NCBI GenBank assembly: GCA_029564115.1
Contig: JAKQQP010000175.1
Location: 1-33,321, forward strand
DNA length: 33,321 bases
Direction: 5' to 3'
DNA from: Candidatus Rifleibacteriota bacterium
GTDB lineage: Bacteria; Riflebacteria; Ozemobacteria; Ozemobacterales; Ozemobacteraceae
Shown one piece after another: positions 21,726 to 31,550 of the stretch; within the stretch, counting starts at the first letter, position 1, and every line of letters starts with the position of its first letter. The notes beneath the pieces are model-generated. The model had not been told where the DNA came from, searched no databases, and was given only the letters and a program-made list of their open reading frames with translations. The translations under genes were made by a program, and so were the position numbers.

Positions 21726-23310
21726 AACCGGAATTTTTAATAAAATTACCATTGCGATTGTGGCTGTAGTTATTTCTGGCTCATTTTTTCCGGGTGCTCT
21801 GGCAGAAGAGACTGCCGGGCTGGAAGTTGCTGCAGATGTTGCAGGTGCCGGCCAGAGCGGCTGCAAAACTTTTGGGGCCTTTAATATTTTCGTTAATTCT
21901 GGCGCTTCGCTGACCCTTTCCCTCGAAGACGCTATAACTTCAGCGATCAGTCAGAATGTTGCTCTACAGATCGAACGCATAAAACCAGAAGTGGCACGCA
22001 CGGTTATTGCAAAAGAGCGGGCCCGCTTCGATACGGCAATCAGTGCCGAGGTCTCTGCCGGCGAACGTGACAGTCGCAATCTGACTCAGCAAAAAACGCT
22101 CAATAAAAGCATTGTTAATTATACCGGCGCGGTGGTCGGCATCGAAAAGCTCTCGCCATCTGGCACCCGCAGCGGTATCGAGTTGAGCGTCGATCGCAGC
22201 CGTTCAGCCAGCACCGACAGTCTTTTTTCCACCAGACTGGGTCTCAGTCTGCAACATCCGTTGCGTCGCGGCGCCGGTCGTGAAGTGAACCTGGTTTCGC
22301 TGCGCCAGGCCGAAATTGCCCATGAATGGTCTGAATACGAATTGAAGGTTTTTTTGCTTGATTTTATTGCGCAAGTCGAGCATCAGTATTGGCAATATTA
22401 TCTTGGTCTTAAACAGCTTGAAATCGTCAGGGAATCACAGGATCTCGCCCGCCAGCAACTCGATGAGACCAGAAAGCGCATAGAAGCCGGCAGTATTGCT
22501 GAATCTGAAGAGGCTGCTGCCGAGGCCGAAGTTGCTTTGCGCACCGAAGATCTCATAAATGCCGAAAGCGAAGCCGTTTCGCGGGCAATTTCGTTGCTGC
22601 GTTCGGTTAACCCCGATTCAGCATCGTTTTGGCAGGTCAGGCCTGAACTCAGTGACGAACCAGTTTTGACCAGGTCTGAACGCCAGTCGCTCACAGAACA
22701 TATCGAGATTGCGCTTGAATTACGCCCTGAACTGAAACAGGCGCGTCTGCAGCTTGCAAGTGATGAGTTGCAGGTTATTGCCAGTCGTAACGGCCTGCTG
22801 CCACGCCTGGATTTTTTCATGAACCTCGGGAAAACCGGCTATGCAACGTCTTTTTCAGGCTCGAATCCGCGCCTGGGCCAGGATGGCGCCTACGACATCT
22901 CAGCCGGCCTCACCTACGATATCGTGCGTGACCGCCGCGCTGCCCGAGCCGAGGTTGCCCGTTCCCGTGCCAGCGTCACCATGCGTCGTGATGCAATGCT
23001 GAATCTCGAGCAGTTGATCAAGGAAGACGTGATCAAAGCTTATATTGAAGTCGAAAGAACTTTGCAGCAGATGACTGCGACTGCTGCAACTTCTCAGAAA
23101 CAGCTCGAAAAATTGCGTGTTGAAGAAGTGAAGTTTAATGTCGGCAAAACTACAGCTTTTCAGGTTGCGCAGGCTCAGCGCGACCTCACCGCTGCTCGTA
23201 TTGCCGAAGTTCGTGCTGCCGTCGGCTATACTTCTGCAATTATAGATCTGTTGCGTGCTGATGGCTCTCTTCTCGTTCGCAATGGCATCATTTCGACAGA
23301 AAAAAACTGA
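21718..23310 (+). CDS. TolC-family outer-membrane efflux protein
   Basis: This is the outer-membrane channel that completes the pump. I start it at ATG 21718, 8 bases before the RND stop, with GAGGA 11 bases upstream; this gives a clean signal peptide (ITIAIVAVVISGSFFPGALA, cleavage near residue 29) and 530 residues. The protein has the two OEP repeats, visible as LSLEDAITSAISQNVALQIE at the start of the first, and ELRPELKQARLQLASDELQV and KTTAFQVAQAQRDLTAARIA in the second. It ends with the usual helix before LLRADGSLL. A Cys lies soon after the signal peptide but not in a lipobox. A loose inverted repeat (GCCAGAA/TTCTGGC, 23312-23346) follows the stop. Confidence 0.93.
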   Translation: MSKTGIFNKITIAIVAVVISGSFFPGALAEETAGLEVAADVAGAGQSGCKTFGAFNIFVNSGASLTLSLEDAITSAISQNVALQIERIKPEVARTVIAKERARFDTAISAEVSAGERDSRNLTQQKTLNKSIVNYTGAVVGIEKLSPSGTRSGIELSVDRSRSASTDSLFSTRLGLSLQHPLRRGAGREVNLVSLRQAEIAHEWSEYELKVFLLDFIAQVEHQYWQYYLGLKQLEIVRESQDLARQQLDETRKRIEAGSIAESEEAAAEAEVALRTEDLINAESEAVSRAISLLRSVNPDSASFWQVRPELSDEPVLTRSERQSLTEHIEIALELRPELKQARLQLASDELQVIASRNGLLPRLDFFMNLGKTGYATSFSGSNPRLGQDGAYDISAGLTYDIVRDRRAARAEVARSRASVTMRRDAMLNLEQLIKEDVIKAYIEVERTLQQMTATAATSQKQLEKLRVEEVKFNVGKTTAFQVAQAQRDLTAARIAEVRAAVGYTSAIIDLLRADGSLLVRNGIISTEKN

Positions 23311-23392
23311 AGCCAGAATTTTCGAAAAAAAATAAACTTTTCTGGCAGGTTGTCGTATAATTGCCTGCATAAATAGTTTTTACCAAGTCGAG

Positions 23393-24616
23393 ATGTACAC
23401 GGTGGGTTTTATGATTGGAAATAGGTCTTCGTGCTCCTTTGTGCCCGGCGAATGCGTTTTTTTGCAGGGTGATGTCGTTAAATCTTTCTATAAGGTCACG
23501 TCGGGCCGTTTCGCCAGAGTATACACCGACAAACCGGTTAAAGAACTCGGCGTGAAGCATATTCTCAACGAATCGGAGCTTGTCGGTATAGTTTCACACC
23601 ATGAGCTCTTCGGGGAAATAGACGCCCTGCGCGGCCAGCCGCAGACTTTTTCGGTGTTTGCTCTCGATCACTCATCGGTTATGTCGATACCGGCAAATGA
23701 CCATGAACAGCTCAAAGACTACATTGTGACCGATCCCAAAATCGGGGTCAGAGCCTGCGTCTCTTTTGCCCGCTACATGAAGCGTTTTTTTGAGCACTTT
23801 GCCGCAGTTGCCAAAGAAGAAGTCGAAATCGACGCTTTTTTGCGTATGACCGCCCGCGACTACATGGCAGGCATGAATGAAGTCGCTAACGCTGTTCGCC
23901 CGGCCATTAACGATCCCGATCTGCTCCGGGGAAGAAGCCACGCCGCTTACGAAGTGGCCCGACTCGTCGTCCAGCAGTCGGATGCCGGTCTGTCAGCTTC
24001 TGTCAATGCTTCGGTGAGCTGCAATGTTCTCGGGCACGTCAGCCGCGATGCTAAAATGCAAAACTTCAAGGCCGGCACGCTTCTTTGTAAAACTGGCACA
24101 CTCGGTGACAAACTTTTTATCGTAGTCAGCGGTGCCGCTGAGGTGGTAACGGAAGGCGCTAACCCAAATATCCGCATCGATCAGCCTGGTAGTGTCGTTG
24201 GTGAAACCGCCGTTTTTCTCAATCTCGACCAGGCTGCTCCTGATATGCGCAGAACTTACGATGTGATCTGCGCTACAGATGTCACTGCCATTGTCGTTCA
24301 CCTGCATCAGGTTGAAGAATTCTTTACCCGTCGCCCCGAGATAATGACGAAAATGCTTGCGGCAATGGTAGAGCGCTCTGAAACCACCAGAAAACTTTGC
24401 GAAAGCTCTGAATCCCGCCTGAAAACAATGCTGTTCGAACAGCTTGGCGTACTTCTTGAAGGTATGAACAGCATGGCTCGCAACTTAAGCACTCGCCACG
24501 ACAAAGTTAACCTGCTGCGCCCGGCAGCGTTTTACTCGCAACGGGCCCGAGCCGTTTACAACCGCTTCAAAACCGCCCTTGAAATTCTTGAAGCAGGCAA
24601 CAAAGTCAAAGCTTGA
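23393..24616 (+). CDS. Two-domain cyclic-nucleotide-binding-like protein
   Basis: This 407-residue soluble protein has no DNA-binding or catalytic domain visible. Residues 12-110 form a first cNMP-type beta barrel (VPGECVFLQGDVVKSFYKVT, ELFGEIDALRG). A helical middle part follows, then a second barrel (KAGTLLCKTGTLGDKLFIVV, GSVVGETAVFLNLD) and a C-terminal helix. The phosphate-binding cassette lacks the usual RxA after FGE in the first domain, so it may not bind a nucleotide. The start is ATG 23393 or, perhaps better, 23411. A perfect -10 TATAAT is at 23356-23361. It converges on fkbM with an 11-base overlap. Confidence 0.8.
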   Translation: MYTVGFMIGNRSSCSFVPGECVFLQGDVVKSFYKVTSGRFARVYTDKPVKELGVKHILNESELVGIVSHHELFGEIDALRGQPQTFSVFALDHSSVMSIPANDHEQLKDYIVTDPKIGVRACVSFARYMKRFFEHFAAVAKEEVEIDAFLRMTARDYMAGMNEVANAVRPAINDPDLLRGRSHAAYEVARLVVQQSDAGLSASVNASVSCNVLGHVSRDAKMQNFKAGTLLCKTGTLGDKLFIVVSGAAEVVTEGANPNIRIDQPGSVVGETAVFLNLDQAAPDMRRTYDVICATDVTAIVVHLHQVEEFFTRRPEIMTKMLAAMVERSETTRKLCESSESRLKTMLFEQLGVLLEGMNSMARNLSTRHDKVNLLRPAAFYSQRARAVYNRFKTALEILEAGNKVKA

Positions 24617-25463
24617 ACGCTGGTTCAGGCCCGGTCTGGTCACCCGTTTGCAGAACAGCGATGTAGTTGGTTACCCCGCGAAAATATTCGCAGTCTTCAT
24701 AATATTGTTTTATCGGTAACAGCTGCCCTGCAGGTAATATGCGGTATATGACGTAGCCCAGCGGTGTCAGCAGATCCCAGAAGTCATGAAAAAATGTGCG
24801 CGAATTCAGGTTGCCAGAACCGAACTCAAAAGATAGCGCTTTTATTGTGCCGCTTTTCATGGATTTTTCAGCTCCGCGCAGTACTGCAAGCTCGTGCCCC
24901 TCGACATCTATTTTGACAAAATCCACCTGCGACAGCTTTCGTTCTTCTATGAATTGATCGAGAGTTACGATGTTCACCTTTATGCTGTCGAACTCATAAT
25001 CGGCAAAGTAGCTGTCGCGGCGTTTGTGAAACGATGCTATGCCTGAATCTGCATTACTGACGAACAGCTCGAGATTTTCGTCGGGTGTGGCTCCAACTGC
25101 ACATGGAATAAGAACTGTGCCAGGTATGTTCTTTTCGAGAATGCTTTTTTGGCATGCGGGTTGAGGTTCGAACATGAATATTTTAGCCAGACCGTAATTC
25201 TGCTGCATCCTCGCCGACCACTCACCCTGATTGGCGCCAACATCGAGAATTACCGGCTCGACATCGCGAATTGCCCATCTGGCAGCGCTGATTTCCGCGT
25301 TCATTGCCCAGCCGGTGCCGGCCCCTTTCCCCAGAAGAATGCACCAGTAAGCTTCGATTGTTCGAGAAAGTCTCTCGGTAAGCGGATTAGCTACTATCAG
25401 ACTGAGTGGCGGCGCCATTATTTTTGCAATTTTGTTGAGAAGACCGGGGGCGTTTAATTTCAT
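24606..25463 (-). CDS. FkbM-family methyltransferase
   Basis: This 285-residue SAM-dependent enzyme belongs to the FkbM family, which usually methylates hydroxyls in sugars, glycans or polyketides. Motif I is VILDVGANQGEWSARM (71-86), strand 2 ends in FMFEPQP, and the FkbM-typical VDFVKIDVEGHELAVLRGAE follows; near the end, LSFEFGSGN is also typical. The N-terminus is hydrophobic but has no clear signal. Its ATG overlaps the stop of the upstream SpoIIE gene as ATGA, so it is translated with the phosphatase, an unusual pairing that suggests surface modification tied to a signalling output. Confidence 0.88.
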   Translation of the reverse strand: MKLNAPGLLNKIAKIMAPPLSLIVANPLTERLSRTIEAYWCILLGKGAGTGWAMNAEISAARWAIRDVEPVILDVGANQGEWSARMQQNYGLAKIFMFEPQPACQKSILEKNIPGTVLIPCAVGATPDENLELFVSNADSGIASFHKRRDSYFADYEFDSIKVNIVTLDQFIEERKLSQVDFVKIDVEGHELAVLRGAEKSMKSGTIKALSFEFGSGNLNSRTFFHDFWDLLTPLGYVIYRILPAGQLLPIKQYYEDCEYFRGVTNYIAVLQTGDQTGPEPAFKL

Positions 25464-28429
25464 ACTTCCTCTTTGCTGTTTGCCGCTTCAGGTGAAGAGA
25501 CTGCTTGCGAACGGCCAAGAATCATGAGGCTGAAGTCGTCCTGGGGCGGCTGGTTCTGGCGCCACAATTTGTTTGCCAGCATTATTCTGTCGTAATAGTG
25601 CTGACTGCCATCGCAATGGTTCTCGAGCAGCATGTCTTTGAAACGATCGTAGCCGAGTTCTTCGCCACTGTCATTTCGCGATTCCACCAGGCCATCTGTG
25701 TAAAGCACCAGCGAATCACCCTGTTCAAGGTTGATTTCGCAGCTGTTGAACTTGCTGTTTTTAAAAGAGCCCAGTGCCACGCCGGGCAATGATATTTCTT
25801 CGATACTGCCACTGGCCCTGACAACAAACGGGTTGCAGCCACCAGCATTCGAATAGGTCACAGTATGCTCTCTGATGTTTACCATAATATATTGGAGAGT
25901 CATGATTTTTTTCTGTTTTTTGGTTTTAGTGCGGTAAATCAGGCTGTGCAGTCTTGCCATAAGTTCTGTCGGCTTGTCGAGAACATCGTTGGAGTTCAGC
26001 ATGGCAGATTTAGCCATTGCCATGATCATTGCCGCTCCGACACCGTGCCCGGCCACATCGCCCAGAATCATGATGAATCTGTCAGGGTCGAGCTGTATGA
26101 CGTCGAGGTAGTCGCCGCCGAGGTCGGCCATGGTCAGAGTTTTGCTGAAGAGGTCGTATTGCCCCGTTTCTATTTGCTGTCTGGGAAAAAGCTGCTGCTG
26201 GACGTCTCGGGCCAGGCTCATTTCTTCAAGGTCGGCGAGTGCGCTGTTGAAGACCCGCGACATTTTGCCGAACTCGTCTTTACCAAGTTCGGGTATTCTA
26301 AAAGCGAAATCGCGGTGTCTGATGGCTTCGGTGCCGGCTTGAAGCAGAGATACCGGCTTTAAAAGCGTCTGTACAAAGAGCAGGGTGATCCCGGCAACCA
26401 GAAGAATGTTGATCAGCATTGTCGCAAGAAGCTGCTGGCGCTCCTGACCCAGGGCGCGATCTATTTCTTCTACCGGGCACAGGGCAACAAGAGATATATC
26501 AGATATTATCCGGCTGATAAATCCTGTCGCAATCCATGTTTTGCCGCTAAGCTTGATCAATTCAGCTGATGGTTGCGGAAAATAGGTCTGTCTGGAGAAA
26601 AGATTTCTGAATTGCTGTTGTTCTGAAAACTGGCCGAGCTTAAGGTTCTTGAGGGTGTTGTCGGGGGCGTAAACAACTTTGAAACCGTGGTAGTTCCCCT
26701 GCAGAAGCGAGTTTTTTGCGCTCATGAAATTGCGGGCATGAATGCCGAGATTGAAGTGAAACATGAAGAGGTAGTCTGCAAAATTTTCGGGGTTGAAAGA
26801 GAGAAAATGCATGAAAGTCGGGTGTTTTTCACTGCCCATGCCCAGATTTTCTACTCTGTCGAGCAACTTGAGAAAGCGATGAAACGTTGCGCCGATTTTT
26901 GTCTGAAAAATTGCCTCGATAATGAGCTCAACTTCTGTAAGAACCTGTTCTGCCAGACTGGTGCCATTGAAAAAAGCTATAAAAGCTGCGCCGCATTTAC
27001 ACATTGTCTGATTGAGCTTGATGCGGTCGAGATGATTTACGTCAGTTCCTTCTACCAGTTTCTTCGGTTCCTGGCCGTCTTCTGCAAGCAAAGCCGACCA
27101 TTCTTTGCCCAGGAATGCCACATCGCTGATAGTTGGGTAAGTGTTGCTCGCAACTATCATGAATTTGCCGGCCACACTCTCCATTTTTTTTCTGAATTCA
27201 ACGGTGTTTTCGATAGATAATGGCTCTTTCTCAATTACTTTGCCAAGCTGTTGAATGTTATCTATCGCAAAATTCTTTATTTTGTGGGTCTCTGCAACAA
27301 ATTCGGCTTCGACCTGCTTCAAGAAGTTGATGGCATCGACGCGCCGCTCTTCGATGAGAACCTGCCTCTTTTGTTCGAGATACTGATGACCGAGAATTCC
27401 TAAAATCAGTAATGGCAGCAGGTTTGAACAGGTTATGATGCCGCCGACGACATATTTGATGCTGACAGCGGCTTTCAATCTTCCGTGTTGAACTTCTGCC
27501 AGAATCAGAGCCCAGATAAAGGCCGTGAATATCGCAAACAGCATAGTATCACGCATCGGAGAACGGTAATTGAATTTATCACTGAAAATGCAGAAAAAAA
27601 GGTTCTCTCCGATGTATCTGCCTGTATGAAAACTTGTGGCATCCTGATGTATGACTGGCGCCCTGGTGGAAAAATCCCGGCGCATGTTGATTACCTGATC
27701 GCGGGTCAGCCCTGGCCTGCTGCTAAAGAAAAAACCGTCTTTGATTATGGCAATCTGAGTGTTTTCAGGGGCAAAAGATTTTATAAATGCTTTGATTCCC
27801 TGATTTTTTTGCTCTATACCGGTCGGGAAAACGACCATAGCTCCATAATTGCTGTTAAAATCAGCCCAGAAGCTTCCGGCTGGCCTGAAAAACGAAAGTT
27901 CATTCAAAGCCGGGTTTGTTTTAAAAGTGGCCTGCTGGTGGGTTTTGGTTTGCATGTGCTCCCCAAGAACCGCTCTTATAAAAGAGTCTTCTTTTGTGCT
28001 CAATTCTAGAAACCATGTTTTGGCTGTTCTGCGCATGATTGCGCCGACCTTTTCCCATATTTTGTCGGGGTGGCGGCTTGCAAGAGTTTTTGCAAGAACC
28101 CGATTTTTTTTGTTCCACAAAATCCAGCTTATTTTCTGTTCGTGCTTTTCTGCCAGTTTTCTGAGACTCTGCTCGAATTCAAAGGCGTTTTTGCTGAGAG
28201 AAAAACTGTGATTGAGCTGATGGCACCAGAATTCTCCATTTTTTGCAGCAAGTTGCAGCTGATGGGCAGCGTTGTCGGCAAGGCTGCTCAAGTTGGTCAG
28301 CCGATCGGCGTTGGCTTTTTCCGCTATAAAACTTCTGGTAAGCCAGAAAGACGTAACGGGCAGTAAAAATCCGACAAACACCATGGCCAGGGCAAACATG
28401 AATTGCGAATTTTGTCTGTTGTTTTTCAT
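25460..28429 (-). CDS. Membrane sensor phosphatase, HAMP plus SpoIIE/PP2C
   Basis: This 989-residue protein has a membrane helix near the start (10-31), a large first sensor region (about 35-290), two more helices (about 295-312 and 324-350), a second extracytoplasmic region (about 360-655), and a helix at about 660-686. A HAMP domain (PVSLLQAGTEAIRHRDFAFR, DEFGKMSRVF) and a SpoIIE/PP2C phosphatase (about 760-970) follow. The catalytic metal sites are visible: LGGDYLDVI, GDVAGHGVGAAMIMAMAKSA and YTDGLVESR. Members dephosphorylate anti-sigma factor antagonists. SD AAGGA is in the end of the previous gene, and the gap is 1 base. No partner STAS or anti-sigma gene is in the window. Confidence 0.88.
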   Translation of the reverse strand: MKNNRQNSQFMFALAMVFVGFLLPVTSFWLTRSFIAEKANADRLTNLSSLADNAAHQLQLAAKNGEFWCHQLNHSFSLSKNAFEFEQSLRKLAEKHEQKISWILWNKKNRVLAKTLASRHPDKIWEKVGAIMRRTAKTWFLELSTKEDSFIRAVLGEHMQTKTHQQATFKTNPALNELSFFRPAGSFWADFNSNYGAMVVFPTGIEQKNQGIKAFIKSFAPENTQIAIIKDGFFFSSRPGLTRDQVINMRRDFSTRAPVIHQDATSFHTGRYIGENLFFCIFSDKFNYRSPMRDTMLFAIFTAFIWALILAEVQHGRLKAAVSIKYVVGGIITCSNLLPLLILGILGHQYLEQKRQVLIEERRVDAINFLKQVEAEFVAETHKIKNFAIDNIQQLGKVIEKEPLSIENTVEFRKKMESVAGKFMIVASNTYPTISDVAFLGKEWSALLAEDGQEPKKLVEGTDVNHLDRIKLNQTMCKCGAAFIAFFNGTSLAEQVLTEVELIIEAIFQTKIGATFHRFLKLLDRVENLGMGSEKHPTFMHFLSFNPENFADYLFMFHFNLGIHARNFMSAKNSLLQGNYHGFKVVYAPDNTLKNLKLGQFSEQQQFRNLFSRQTYFPQPSAELIKLSGKTWIATGFISRIISDISLVALCPVEEIDRALGQERQQLLATMLINILLVAGITLLFVQTLLKPVSLLQAGTEAIRHRDFAFRIPELGKDEFGKMSRVFNSALADLEEMSLARDVQQQLFPRQQIETGQYDLFSKTLTMADLGGDYLDVIQLDPDRFIMILGDVAGHGVGAAMIMAMAKSAMLNSNDVLDKPTELMARLHSLIYRTKTKKQKKIMTLQYIMVNIREHTVTYSNAGGCNPFVVRASGSIEEISLPGVALGSFKNSKFNSCEINLEQGDSLVLYTDGLVESRNDSGEELGYDRFKDMLLENHCDGSQHYYDRIMLANKLWRQNQPPQDDFSLMILGRSQAVSSPEAANSKEEV

Positions 28430-28430
28430 A

Positions 28431-31318
28431 TCAGTTTTCCTTGCGCCTTATAAGCACAAAAGTTATGTCGTCCTGCTGTGAAGCGGCCCACTTTTCGTAG
28501 CCCTTGAACAGATTTGATATAAAAACTTCCAGATCCTGGTGGTGAGAATTTATTATCAGGTCATTGAAGCCTGTTACACCCAGTGTTTCTTCGTTTTTGT
28601 CGAGACACTCGAGTATGCCGTCTGAATACAGAATCATCGTTTCGCCCGGGTTGAGTGTGGCAGAAACACCCGAAAAATTGCGCCGGGCCAGAAAGCCGAA
28701 TGGTAAAGACTGATTGATCAGAGGCGTGACCGTATCGCCGTTTCTGCTGACTGTCAGAGGTGGGCAATGGCCGCCATTGAAAAAGCTCAGGCTGTTGTCA
28801 CTTGCAATGTGAATGATCTGCCCGGTCATCATTGTGCTGATCTCAGCCTTTCTCAGGGTGCAGAAGGTCTTGTTCAGCCCCTCCATCACGTCGGCCGGGT
28901 TTACTACTCCGGTATTTTTCATGAGCAATACGCTTTTCGCCATCGCCATCAGCAGAGCGGCCTGAACTCCGTGACCGGCCACGTCTGCCATCAGAATCGT
29001 CAGATTGTTGGCGCCGTCGATAACATAGTCATAATAGTCGCCACCCATGCTGGTCATAGCTCTGGTTCTTGCCAGAACCTGAAAATTGCCGAAATCGAGT
29101 TGTTCCTGGGGAAGAAGGCTTTCCTGGACTGTTTGTGCTATTTCGAGGTCTTGAAGATTTTCGAGAGTTTTATCGATCGATTCCCCCAGTTTGCCGAACT
29201 CATTGTCAAAGGGCAATTCGACACGAAAGGAGTAGTTGCGGTTTTTTACCATTTCGACGCCGGTGGCAAGAGCGTTGATCGGTGCTATCAGATAGTAACG
29301 CAACAGGCTGAAAAGGCTGAGGGTCATTACCAGACCCAGCCCCGCCAGCAGCAGGATGCTGTGTCGCAATTTATCCATCTGCTTTTGAATTTCGCTGCCA
29401 TCCATCAGTATGGCCATCACCGTCGAACTGAGGTTTGTGCCGGCCTGCCCGAAAGCCAGAAAAGTCTGACCGTTTTCGCTGCTGATCATCTGTTGAGAAG
29501 TGCCATTTTGACCGACTTTTGCAAAAAAGGGCTGTAGTGCCTGAATTTCTGCAATCTGCGGGTAAGCTTTTCCTGAATCGGGAAGCCAGAACAACAAACG
29601 TTTGCCGTTCCCGATTTCGGCAGTATCGACAATCATTTTCAGATAGTCGTAGTGAACCTGCTTTTCTTGCCAGAAAACCTGTATGAGATTCGTGAATCTT
29701 TTGCTTTCAGGCTCTCTTAAAGTGTTGAGATATGAAAAAAAAGTGTTGTTGTTAAGAGCAAAGAGCATGAGGCGGCGATAGTTGTTTATAAAACTGAGGG
29801 CAAAACCGCTGGCAACGCTTTGGTTTGGGTTATACAGCTTGTCTGCTTTGGAGTTGAGATAATTTATAAGCTCACCTGCTGCGGTTTTTCTCAAAAAATC
29901 ATCTTTGATGGTAACCGTGTAGGCGCCCTTCAAAATGTCTTTGCCAGTGTCGTCCGTAACGATGAACGTATCTGGGGCGAATTTTTTCTGAACCAGTGCT
30001 GCGGCTGATGCAAGTAAGTTTTCGTCGAGACTGCCGATGCCGCGAAAAATATCGTCGAGAGTCTGGTTGAGCGCCGTTCCCTTGTCATATAAAAAACTTT
30101 TGAACTGGTTGTCTATCGAGGTAAGCGTCTGAAAAGCCTGAACAGCGTTGTCGGCCACGATCTGGCTTTCTTTTTGCTTCAGAAAGTCGAGGCCGATGAC
30201 AGTGAACATCAGCGACGGAATAAACACAATGTAGGCAAAAATCAGAATCAGCCTGGTTTTGACTGAGTGCAGGGGGTTCTCATGCACCAGAAAATAGCAG
30301 TAAAGAACAAAAGAAACAAGAATCAGAGCGATTACAAGAAGGGCAAAAAAATGCCCGGCGTTAAAACTGCCCGTTTCGATGGCTTCTTTTTTCATGACTG
30401 CGGCAGCCCACCATCGCTGATTGAGTTTCTGAAAATTGTAATAATCACCTTCTGATTCAAGCTGCTCGGCAGCGGCGAGCTGGCGAAACTTGCCAAAATT
30501 GATCAGCAGTCTGCTTTGCAGGTTTTCAGATATGGGTGGGGTAATTTTCTGTTCTTTTTCGTCAAGAAGGAAAAACTGCACGCCAGCGATTTTGCCGGCA
30601 AGCTGGCGGTTCAGATACGTCGGTCCGGCCAGTTTCCCGCGCCCGGCTGCTGCAATAAAAACCAGAACCGAAAATTCACTGTCTGAATGATACCAGCCCA
30701 GAGCTCGATCGCCCCGGGCATGCATCTGAAAACAGCGTGCCGAGCTGTCGTTCAGAAATGGAGCTGTCAGCTCTTCGACCGTGACAAACGGGCCGAGAAA
30801 CTGGCGCATCATGCGCAGTTCCCGGTCGTGTTTCTCTGAAAAACCTGTCTCTGAATGCTTGCCTGCGGTCGTTTCTTTTTTTATGGTGTTAAGAAAGATA
30901 TTCAGTTTTTTGGCAAGGAAACTGAACCGTGTCTCGTCTGATAAAGAATTGATTGGGTTGCCTTTTTTGTCCCAGAACATGAAGGTGAATATGTTGGGAT
31001 AAGCTTTTTGCAGCTCGTCTCGTTTTTTTTCAGCTGCTGCGTGATGTTGTTCGAAACGTGGCTTGAAGCAATTTTTTTTTGCAGCAACAGATGAAAAAAG
31101 CGTTCATCTTCCGCGTATTCGCCGAATTTCAGCAGTTGTTTGCCGGCCTGATCGAACAGTTCAGCGCGGCGATCAGAAAATTCAAGCGTAAAAAAACGCT
31201 CCATTCCGGCGTAGAGCATGATGAACGGAAAGGCGAGCAGACAAAAATAAAGCGCAGCTCTCGTAATCGAGTATTCTGTGCCGTTTACAGACTTTGCAGA
31301 AAAACTCATGTTCTGCAT
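28431..31318 (-). pseudogene. Second HAMP-SpoIIE membrane phosphatase, frame broken in an A8 run
   Basis: An N-terminal piece (start ATG 31318; helix ALYFCLLAFPFIMLYAG, then FHLLLQKKIASSHVSNNITQ) and the 849-residue frame at 28431-30980 lie in different frames. Adding one A to the run of eight A (minus strand, 31030-31023) joins them as QQLKKKRDELQKAYPNIFTF followed by MFWDKKGNP. The paralog just downstream has a matching sequence, ISWILWNKKNRVLAKTL. Restored length is 962 residues, like the 989 of its paralog. A helix near the middle, HAMP (PINALATGVEMVKNRNYSFR) and SpoIIE sites (MGGDYYDYV, ADVAGHGVQAALLMAMAKS, YSDGILE) are intact. It may be a true frameshift, a slippage-prone switch, or an assembly error. 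Confidence 0.8.
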
Positions 31319-31550
31319 TATAAACAAAAGCTAACCTTATCTCAAAGAAGAATTATAAAGACAATTCATCTGAATCATGCATATTTCAACCATTGCGAAT
31401 AAGGTTGGGAAAAGCATTGAATCAAGTAAATCAGCAGGCCGCTGACGGGGATTATCGCTTTAGTTACTGAAGTCAGTGTGTTATTATGTATGTAGCACCG
31501 ATTTGTCCAGATTGCGGGTGCTTAAAAAATACAGCTAAAAAGGGGCTTTT

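Noticed and set aside
21123..21866. Long antisense open frame (247 codons) opposite the RND pump
   Set aside because: It lies inside a certain gene, has no SD and reads as low-complexity His/Asn/Gln/Arg sequence typical of a shadow frame.
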